DNA from: Trissonchulus latispiculum
Taxonomy: Eukaryota > Nematoda > Enoplea > Enoplida > Ironidae
Assembly (NCBI GenBank): GCA_030248195.1
Contig: JASAND010030419.1
Coordinates: forward strand, 1-64,000
Length of the DNA: 64,000 nt
Reading direction: 5' to 3'
How positions within the stretch are numbered: the stretch's first letter is position 1; every line of letters begins with the position of its first letter. This document shows, one piece after another, positions 55,475-64,000 of the stretch. The position numbers and the translations under genes were made by a program. The notes below the pieces were generated by a model. The model ran no database searches. It was not told where the DNA came from and saw only the letters and a list, made by a program, of their open reading frames with translations.

Positions 55475-58400
55475 TAACAAAGAAGGTTTCATCAACGTCT
55501 CCACGTTAGGTCCAACTAGTCAGCTAACGCGTCGTCCAGTGTTGGCTGAAATAATATATTAAGTACGGCGAGGTATTGATTGCAGCCCATAATCGCCGTA
55601 CTGTCGTTTCTCTAACTATTCACTCTGATTAGCAAATGTTCAACGTCTAATATCTACGATTTTATTTTCCACGTCTAGCATGTATGACCCTGGAGAAGGA
55701 ATATTAAAATTTAGTATTAAAGTTAAAGGCTTTCAAAAGTGTATATATATACTAGGATTATCTAGGGATTGTGAATTCCGCGTGTTAAATTTTGCAGGTA
55801 GCTGTAAAACATGTTCACGTTTATTAGGGTTGTTAATTGTACATGTACTAAAGTTAATATATTTTTCCACCTGTTTTTTAACAGTATAAAAAAGTGTTAC
55901 GAGGTGTAATAAAGTGTTAAAAAGTTAAATAAATGTGTTTAAATAAATGACTAAGTCAGATTCATTTCCTCTGTACCGCACTAATGATTGGGGCGTAGTT
56001 CAACTATCTCTTGGATAAGTTTAAGCACCCATTGCTTGCCAAAGCCACAAAGGCATTTCTTTATTTTTATAATTGATAAAGAATTTTGTAAATTGCTCAC
56101 AATTATCCAGATACTATTCATGTTTTTTTTGCATTTCTAAAGTGACGAGAGATTTTAAACAAAAGAAAAATATATAAAGAGCCATTTACTTATTTGCATT
56201 ATTATTACCTTTGCTTTTTCCACATACTTTTTCTTATTAGTGAGATCTTAAAACCAAAAGTAGTTTCGAATAATTTAATTTCAGAATTTAAAAAATTACT
56301 ATCAAAAGTTGCAAAATTTTTAAATAAAGAGAATGTCAGGTCCCTATTCGCTTACATCGCAGGCTTAGAACTTTAGCTTATATTTAGCTAACGAAAAGCT
56401 GAATCCAAAAACTGATTTCAGATACGTGTTCTCCGACCTCGTAAACCCCTGAATATAACTTTTCAGCAACATCTTATACAAGAAATTTTTCGTACCCCCC
56501 CCTTACCAGTCGGTTTAAATATAATTTCTTGATCTCGAAAAATTTTTTGATATTTGAACTCAGGGTGGTCGAAAACATACCCATGCGAAGTTTCAACTCA
56601 TTTGATAAAGTTTTGCGGAATCTGTGCCTGGCGTTGGTTATCCTGAAAAGATCCGGTTAATCTTGTCAGTCAAAAGGTTACAATTCCTGTCTCCAATAAG
56701 TTAGCGTGGCCGCCTCCGATTAAAAGAGGAACCAAAAGGACCGGCCGTTAGCCTGCCAGGGGTTCGCTTTCTGTGCTTCTATTTCCGTCAAGCGGCACAC
56801 CCATCAATCACATTTTTTTGTCGTCACTTATATACAAATACATAAGTGCTTTTGACAGACTGGTGACAGACAAGCGAACACATAGTCCTGGACAACCAGA
56901 CCAGCCCTCGACTACGATGAAGAGCTGTCTAACGTATATAACAGCAGTGTGGAAGCGCAACACTAACAAAGAAGGTTTCATCAGCGTCTCCACGTTAGGT
57001 CCAACTAGTCAGCTAACGCGTCGTCCAGTGTTGGCTAAAATAACATATTAAGGACGGCGAGGTATTGATTGCAGCCCATAATCGCCGTACTGTCGTTTCT
57101 CTAACTATTCACTCTGATTAGTAAATGTTCCACGTCTAATATCTACGATTTTATTTTCCACGTCTAGTATGTATGACCCTGGAGAACGAATATTAAAATG
57201 TAGTATTAAAGTTAAAGGCTTTCAAAAGTGTATATATATACTAGGATTCCCTAGGGATTGGGAATGCCGCGTGTTAAATAAAAGCAGGTAGCTGGAAAAC
57301 ATGTTCACGTTTAATAGGGTTGTTTATTTACATGTACAAAAGTTAGTATATTTTTCCACCTGTTTTTTAACAGTATAAAAAAGTGTTAAAAGCTGTAATA
57401 AAGTGTTAAACAGTTAAATAAATGACTATGTCAGATTCATTTCCTCTGTACCGCACTAATGATTGGGGCGTAGTTCAACTATCTCAAGGATAAGTATAAG
57501 CACCCATTGCATGCCAAAGCCACAAAGGCATTTCTTTATTTTGATAATTGATAAAGAATTTTGTAAATTGCTCACAATTATCCAGATACTATTCATGTTT
57601 TTTGCATTTATAAAGTGACGAGAGATTTTAAGCAAAAGAAAAATATATAAAGAGCCATTTAGTTATTTGCATTATTATTACCTTTGCAATTTCCACATAC
57701 TTTTTCTTATTAGTGAGATCGTAAAATCAAAAGTACTTTCGAATAATTTAATTTCAGAATTTAAAAAATTACTATTACAAGTTGCAAAATTTTTAAATAA
57801 AGAGAATGTTAGGTTCATAAAATTCTATTAGAGCATTGTCAGGTATTTCAAGTTTCAGAACTTATTTTTGCATAAGATTTTTAAAGATTAAAAGGGGGGA
57901 AAAAGGGGGAAACTAAACATTATTTGTCTGCGCATTTCCAGAATAGTCGTATTCAGAGGTTTTCGAGGACGGAGAACACGAATCTGAAATCCGTTTAATG
58001 ATTCATCTATTCGTCAGCTCCCTATTCGCTTACATCGTAGGCTTAGAACTTAAGCTTATATTTAGCTAACGAAAAGCTGAATCCAAAAACTGATTTCAGA
58101 TACGTGTTCTCCGACCTCGTAAACCCCTGAATATAACTTTTCAGCTACATCTTATACAAGAAATTTTTCGTACCCCCCCCCTTACCAGTCGATTGAAATA
58201 TAATTTCTTGATCTCGAAAAATTTTTTGATATTTGAAATCAGGGTGGTCGAAAACATACCCATGCCAAGTTTCAGCTCTTTTGATACAGTTTTGCGGAAT
58301 CTGTGCCTGGCGCTGGTTATCCTGAAAAGATCCGGTTAATCCTGTCAGTCAAAAGGTTACAATTCCTGTCTCCAATAAGATAGCGTGGCCGCCTCTGATT

Positions 58401-59197
58401 AAAAGAGGAACCAAAAGGACTGGCCGTTAGCCTGCCAGGGGTTCGCTTTCTGTGCTTCTATTTCCGTCAAGCGGCACACCCATCAGTCACATTTTTTTGT
58501 CGTCACTTATATACAAATACATAAGTGCTTTTGACAGACTGGTGACAGACAAGCGAACACATAGTCCTGGACAACCAGACCAGCCCTCGACTACGATGAA
58601 GAGCTGTCTAACGTATATAACAGCAGTGTGGAGGCGCAACACTAACAATGAAGGTTTCATGAACGTCTACACGTTAGGTACAACAAGTTAGTTAACGCGC
58701 CGTCTAGCTTAGGCTGAATTAATATATTAAGTACCACGAGGTATTTATTGCAGCCCACAATCGCCGTACTGCCGTTTCTCAAACTATGCATTCTGATTAG
58801 TAAGTGTTCCGCGTCTAATTGCTATGATTTAAAGTTCCACGTCTTACATGTATGGCCCTGCAGAAGGAATATTACAATTTCCGTATTAAAGTTAAAAGAT
58901 GTACAAAGTCTATATAAATCCTAGGATTACCAAGGGATTCTGAATGCCGCGTGTTAAATACAGCAGGTAGCTGGGAAATACATGCACGTCTATAGTGCAA
59001 TTGGCTAATTGACCTTACTAAGCAAAAGTATCTGCAAAAGGTAGAAGAGTATCTTTATCAACATTTAATATAGTTTTAGGTCTGCTGCGCAGTTTAATCC
59101 CTTACTGTGCGAAACCTGTTTAGTGCAGACCCATTTTGTCATTGACGTTGTGGCAGCCACGCAAACTTATTTGATAGAGGAAGAGCAACTTTTTTAC

Positions 59198-59815
59198 TGA
59201 CAAGATTTATCGGATCAATTCAGGGTCAAACAATAACCAGGAACAGGTTCCGCAAAGCATGATAAAATGAGCTGAAATTAGGCATGGGTATGTTTTCGAC
59301 CACGCTGAGTTAAAATATAACAAAATTTTGCAAATTCGCGAAATTATAATTTTAATGATTCATAAGGGGGAAGCAGGGGGAAACGGAAAATCTTTTGTGA
59401 GCGCTTTTGGTGAAAAGTCGTATTCAGGGGCATTCGACGTCGCAGAACACGAGTCTGAAATCAGTTTTACGATTCAGCCTTTCGGTAGCTCACTATTCGC
59501 TTACATCTTAAGCTTAGAACTTAAGCTTATATTGAGCTAACGAAAAAAATGAACCCAAAACGGATTTCAGATTCGCTTTCTGCGACATCGTAGACCCCTG
59601 AATGTAACATTTCAACTAAATCTTAGACAAGGAATTTTTCGTACCCCCCCAATGAATCGATTAAAATATAATTTCTTGCAATCGAAAAATTTTGTGATAT
59701 TTGAACTCAGGGTGGTCGAAAACATACCTATACCAACTTGCAGCTCATTTGATAAAGTTTTGCGGAATCTTTGCCTGGCGTTTTTTATCCTGAAAAGATC
59801 CGGTAAATCTTGTCA
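59198..59815. mobile_element. Foldback element with extended inverted ends
   Basis: TGACAAGATTTATCGGATC at the left is complemented by GATCCGGTAAATCTTGTCA at the right. The arms match the hairpin family of 23915-24509 (CCACGCTGAGTTAAAATAT and GAACTCAGGGTGGTCGAAAA). The extra outer 15 bp show that this subfamily ends further out than the GGATC end seen at 23.9 kb. Confidence 0.65.
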
Positions 59816-60229
59816 GTCAAAAGGTTAATATTCCTATGCCAAATAAATTTGCGTGGCCGCCTCTGGTTATACGAGGAACCAAAAGGACTGGCCGTTAGCC
59901 TGCCAGGGGTTCGCTTTCTGTGCTTCTATTTCCGTCAAGCGGCACACCAATCAGTCATTTTTTTTGTCGTAACTACGGATCTGAAATCCGTTTAACGAAT
60001 CAGTGTTTCGTTAGCTCAGTATTCGCTTACATCTTAAGCTTACAACTGTAGCGGATCGAGTAAACAATCTACCCCCCAGCCTCAATTTGGGTGGGAGATA
60101 GTTTACATGATGTTAACTTTAGCAAAACGTAACCAGTTTAGCTCTAATTTTTTGTGGATACATTAAAACACATGTCTGCTTGATTGGTTATTAAATTTTA
60201 AAATTTTAAAAATTTTAAATTTAAAATTT

Positions 60230-60425
60230 TTTTTAATGGGGGACCAACGGGTAACGAAAACTTTTTTGTCTAATATTTTGCTGAAAAGTAGTGTACAGGG
60301 GTTTCCGGGGTCGTAGAACACGAATCTGAAGTCCGTTTTTTGATTCATCTTCTCTATAGTTCAGTACAAGCTTACATCTTAAGCTTACTACTTTAGCTTG
60401 TAAAGAGCTAACGAAAAGCTGAATT
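60230..60425. mobile_element. Truncated foldback fragment
   Basis: One arm and the loop of the hairpin family (GTAGAACACGAATCTGAAGT, then AGCTTACATCTTAAGCTTAC), ending abruptly in AACGAAAAGCTGAATTG, where array sequence resumes. Confidence 0.5.
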
Positions 60426-61373
60426 GCAATTCCTCTCTCAAATAAGTTTGCGTGGCCGCCTCTGGTTAAAAAAGGATCAAAAAGGACTGGCCGTTAGCCT
60501 GCCAGGGGTTCGTTTTCTGTGCTTCTATTTCCGTCAAGCAGCACACCCATCAGTCACTTTTTTTTGTCGTCACTTATAGACAAATACATAAGTGCTTTTG
60601 CCAGACTGGTGACAGGCAAGCGAACACATAGTCCTGGACAGCCAGACCAGCCCTCGACTACGATGAAGAGCTGTCTAACGTATATAACAGCAGTGTGGAG
60701 GCGCAGCACTAACAATAAAGGTTTCATCAACGTCTGTACGTTAGGTACAACAAGTTAGCTAACGCGCCGTCTAGTGTTGGCTGAATTAATAAATTAAGCA
60801 CGGCGAGGAATTGATTGCAGGCCATAATCGCCGTACTGCCGTTTCTCAAACTATGCATTCTGGTTAGTAAATGTTCCACGTCTAATATCTATGATTTCAT
60901 GTTCCACGTCTAATATGTATGACCCTGCAGAAGGAAAATTTCAATTTCCGTATTAACGTTAAAAGCTTTCAAACGTCTATCTAAATCATAGGATTACAAA
61001 TGGATTGGGGATGCCGCGTGTTTAATTTTGCAGGTAGCCGGTAAATACATGCTCGTCTGTTGTGCAATGGGCAAATTTACCTTACTAAGCAAAAGTATCT
61101 GCAAAAGGTTAAAGAGTTTCTTGTACCGCCCATAATCGCCGTACTGCCGTTACTCAATACAGTGCATTCTGATTAGTAAATGTTCCACGTCTAATATCTA
61201 TAATTTCATGTTCCACGTCTAAATACCTATGCATGACCCGGCGATACTAAGGCAGACGCACACCTGAGCGTAACTTTCGCAAAACTTAAACGATTTAGTT
61301 CAAAGTTGGTACGGATGCACTTGAACACATTTCTGATCTGTCATCAGCAAAATTTTAAAATTTTAAAAATTTT

Positions 61374-61715
61374 AAATTTTTAAGTTTTCCAAGGGGGGGG
61401 GGGGCAAGGGGAACCAAAAAATTGTTTGTCTGCGATTTCGCTGAAAAGTTGCATAATGGGGTTATCTTGTTCGCTGAACACGAATCTAAAAAGCGTTTAA
61501 AGCTCCAGCTTTTCGTTAGGTATACCTAAATAAGCTAAAGTTGTAAGCTCAATGTTTAAGCTTATACTTAGCTAACGTAAAGCTGGGTCGAAAAACGGTT
61601 TTCAGATTCGTGTTCAGCGAACAAGATAAGCCCTTTATGCAACTTTTCAGCGAAATCGGAGACTACAAATGTTTTGGTTGCCCTTGTTCCCCCCTTGGAA
61701 AACTTAAATGCAGTT
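61374..61715. mobile_element. Foldback hairpin, near-perfect
   Basis: TTAAGTTTTCCAAGGGGGG at the left pairs with CCCCCCTTGGAAAACTTAA at the right. Loop near 61540 (TAAGCTAAAGTTGTAAGCTC). Same inner boxes as the family (GCTGAACACGAATC, CAACTTTTCAGCGAAATCG). Confidence 0.7.
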
Positions 61716-61716
61716 T

Positions 61717-61902
61717 CACGTTCAGTCCACTTTCCCAAAAACTTCCAGTCTCAGTGACAGTGACTGAAACTGAAACGTGTTCAGAGTGAAACTTGCTCTC
61801 ATTTCCAGGGCTAATGAATGATACATAACCAGTAGCACCTACTAATGTTAAACTGTTATCCTGTTGTTGCCGTGCACTTTCAGCGAATAAAGTTATAGTC
61901 AT
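61717..61902 (-). CDS. Possible secreted-protein exon (low confidence)
   Basis: The minus frame starts MTITLFAESARQQQ and continues through GATGYVSFISPGNESKF, a composition like an extracellular beta domain, but the hydrophobic leader is very short and the lower end runs into a foldback hairpin. The AGTTTCAGTTTCAG phrase inside it also occurs in non-coding DNA at 6.9 and 63.9 kb. Could be chance. Confidence 0.2.
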
Positions 61903-62145
61903 TAAAAGAATTGTCCAAACATACTCTTTATTGTTGATTAAACAGACTTAAAATGCGTGAGGTTTCCTCACAGCAATTGCCAAAAACCTCTGCGAACAAA
62001 ATTACTCTGCACACTTACTTAGCCTTAGCCCGACTACACAGATTATGAATAAGAATAAAGAAAAGCCACACTGATAATAACTCCCACTACGCATTCTCCC
62101 TTACATTGAAGATGCTGCCGACGTATTTAGAGTAAAAGTAACACA

Positions 62146-62403
62146 ATGTTAATAGATTACTTAAAACAAACAGGGCAGAGATACATAACAAACAAATGTG
62201 GTAAAAGAGGCATAGAACAGTGGCGAATGTGTACTTTTAATTTTACGCAACTGTCGCTAGACTTTAAACTAGTAACACAACAACTAGTGTACATACACAG
62301 GGAATGGGCAATTAATTTGTACTACTGTGTGCAAACATGCAACTTGGAGTACGCCTTTATATATAACTCAGCTAACCGTACTAGGATCCGTAAACCAGTG
62401 TGA
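62146..62403 (+). CDS. Small ORF of unknown status
   Basis: 85 codons, ATG to TGA, with a plausible composition (ending NLEYAFIYNSANRTRIRKPV) but no motif, no splice support and no paralogue in the window. Confidence 0.2.
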   Translation: MLIDYLKQTGQRYITNKCGKRGIEQWRMCTFNFTQLSLDFKLVTQQLVYIHREWAINLYYCVQTCNLEYAFIYNSANRTRIRKPV

Positions 62404-62544
62404 TTATAGGGATCTTTTGCGATTCCGATACTGTTTACCATAATTTATATTTTAACAAAAAAATTATAAATTTGGTGCTGTTGCATAATTGAAGCTGTTA
62501 ATATAAAAATAAAAAAATTAATGTTTTACTAATTTTAATAGATT

Positions 62545-62880
62545 TTTGATTTTTTTGTGAGGAAGAAACAAAGGGATCCAAAAGTTTTTAGAGGAAAACA
62601 TTTACCTGAAAACCAAAACATGCATACAGGGATTTTATGAGGAAATAGGCAGGAAACTGTAATCAGTGTTTCGATTCTGATTTTCGTCAGCTCAGCATAA
62701 GGTTGCATGATAAGCGTACGACTTAAGCTTTTACTGAGCAATCCTAACACTGAATAGAAAAACGGGGCCAGCACATCAGAAAGCCTCTGTATGCTTGTTA
62801 TGAGCAATGTTTTATTCCAAAATTTATTTTGGCTCCCCTTGCTCCCCCCTTAAAAAATATTTTTTTAAATGTCAAAATTT
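62545..62880. mobile_element. Diverged foldback fragment
   Basis: Loop and inner arms of the hairpin family are recognisable (TCGATTCTGATTTTCGTCAG, GACTTAAGCTTTTACTGAGC, TGGCTCCCCTTGCTCCCCCC), with many mismatches. Confidence 0.5.
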
Positions 62881-63642
62881 TAAATTTTTTTATTTTATAT
62901 GAAACTAACCAACTTTTTGCTTACACACCTAATTTCAAAGTTTTTGTTCTAAACTATGTAAGGCCAGGGATGGATGAGAAAACCGCTAAAGAAACGATTA
63001 TACATACACAATAACTGTCTATAATGTATACCTACAGAACATTTAGGAATGCTAACAGTTAATGCAACGGGCTAATTGCGATTATCGATACAAAGTAACA
63101 GTCTATAATCTGTAGTCACAGAACATTTACTAATGCGAATAATTACGAAATGGGAATAATTAATACCCACGCGTAGAGTGCGTGCACAGGTAATACGCGC
63201 TTAATTAACAATACGGTGAAGAAGCGTGCAATGCGGACAGTTGATACCACACATTTTCGCTAGGCCTCATTTCCGTACTTTTCATCGACTCTCCAGATAA
63301 ACATTAACAAGGGCCGAAAAGGAAAGCCGGACAGTAAGGCTATGGGTTGCCTGAGTTGTTTATTGGCATAATAGAAGCCCAGGCCTTATCCAGAATACAA
63401 TTTAGCCTCACAGTTGATTTATTGAAAATGGAATATATATTTAAACTTAGGTTTTCAAATGTCGTTCAATTGTAACAAAGCTACTGCCGCGGTTGTTCCA
63501 TTTTTTCAAATACATAAAGTTGTGGGATTGAAACAATATCCAGTTGCAAACAACAGGGACTAAGCAAATTCACTATTAAAATCAGATGTCTGACGTATTG
63601 TTAGTTAATTATCGTCCACGTTCTCTTTATGTTTTTAAAGGT

Positions 63643-63874
63643 TTAACCGTCCGCGTTGCACACTAAAACTACAAACAGACTATTTACTGAGGTGTCGCTT
63701 ATCATATACAGTTTCCTGTTCTCTGTACCGCAACCTATGACGAGGAATATAGTAGACTTATGCATCCTTGCTTCCACGCACAGCGTCGACAGTAGCTCAT
63801 CTATCCTGGGAGCAACTTCTATCACATTGACGGACTTTCCAACCTCGTCAGTGATACCATGGGCATGTCGGGAC
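63643..63874 (-). CDS. Probable terminal exon of an unrecognised gene
   Basis: On the minus strand, a T-rich tract (TTTTTTTTCAGTGAAG) precedes an open frame of about 77 codons ending in TAA. Using the AG of GTGAAG as acceptor gives a phase-2 start; using the earlier CAG would put a stop in this frame. The product (HGITDEVGKSVNVIEVAP, IDELLSTLCVEARMHKS, TIFLVIGCGTENRKLYMI) looks like a folded alpha/beta segment. The rest of the gene would lie beyond the window. Not recognised. Confidence 0.38.
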
Positions 63875-64000
63875 CTTCACTGAAAAAAATTTAGTCGTTT
63901 AAAAAATATATACTACAAGACATAATCGATGTTTCATAAACTGAAACTGAAACTGAGGCATTTCCTTTTATTTCAAAAGCTGATGAGTACTATTGTAGCC

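Larger units (their letters stand above)
47155..61240. repeat. Tandem array of a ~1.68 kb unit, about eight copies
   Basis: The marker TTCGCTTTCTGTGCTTCTA recurs near 47.65, 49.33, 52.56, 54.26, 56.77, 58.45, 59.92 and 60.51 kb, with a ninth truncated unit at 52.20 kb. Units are about 1.67-1.69 kb where uninterrupted; the last two are shortened or diverged. Each contains a foldback hairpin ending GGTTATCCTGAAAAGATCC, a conserved segment that reads open on both strands (about 92 and 61 codons), GCCCATAATCGCCGTACTG, and TGATTGGGGCGTAGTTCAAC. The copies in the middle are most alike; those at the right end are most diverged. Confidence 0.85.

Overview
This is eukaryotic DNA, most likely from the nuclear genome of an invertebrate animal. 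The sequence shows GT-AG introns whose phases chain correctly across exons, a tRNA gene with a pol III T-run, no operons or ribosome binding sites, and an AT-rich background crowded with DNA-transposon debris (hAT-like 8-bp target duplications, PIF/Harbinger-like TAA or TTA duplications, long foldback hairpins). I cannot name the species. Most of the coding sequence is in exons too short to stand out as long ORFs, so the gene models were built by hand from splice sites and phase matching.

Layout. 1-3980: a composite repeat bounded by an inverted repeat of about 50 bp, with a foldback hairpin inserted in it. 4.0-10.9 kb: mostly non-coding, with short palindromic repeats and two related minus-strand exon-like segments (6.3 and 9.2 kb). 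10.9-26.4 kb: a plus-strand gene block: a seven-exon gene of unknown function (10932-17200), a tentative short gene ending at 19328, an intronless primase of the PrimPol/herpesvirus-UL52 superfamily (20031-21167), and a multi-exon unknown gene ending at 26436. 27.35-38.0 kb: a minus-strand gene converging on that block. It encodes AT-hook DNA-binding segments and has three pairs of duplicated exons. Two pairs have lengths not divisible by three, so they look mutually exclusive. Local tandem duplications of 1.38 kb and about 1.0 kb underlie two of the pairs. 38-47 kb: gene-poor, full of poly-G/poly-C tracts and nested hAT-like or inverted-repeat elements. 47.2-61.2 kb: a tandem array of a unit of about 1.68 kb, itself built on the foldback hairpin and interrupted by two younger insertions, one carrying a tRNA gene. 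61.2-64 kb: more hairpins and one likely terminal exon on the minus strand.

How parts relate. The primase is the only protein whose biochemical activity can be assigned with confidence. It carries the catalytic DxD, SxH and third-motif residues plus a C-terminal Cys/His zinc motif. It is intronless while its neighbours are split, which suggests viral, mobile-element or retrocopy origin, but no terminal repeats or partner replication genes were found around it. The other gene products are not recognised. The window also supplies several filled/empty-site pairs inside duplicated DNA, which fix the ends and target duplications of several transposons without outside data.
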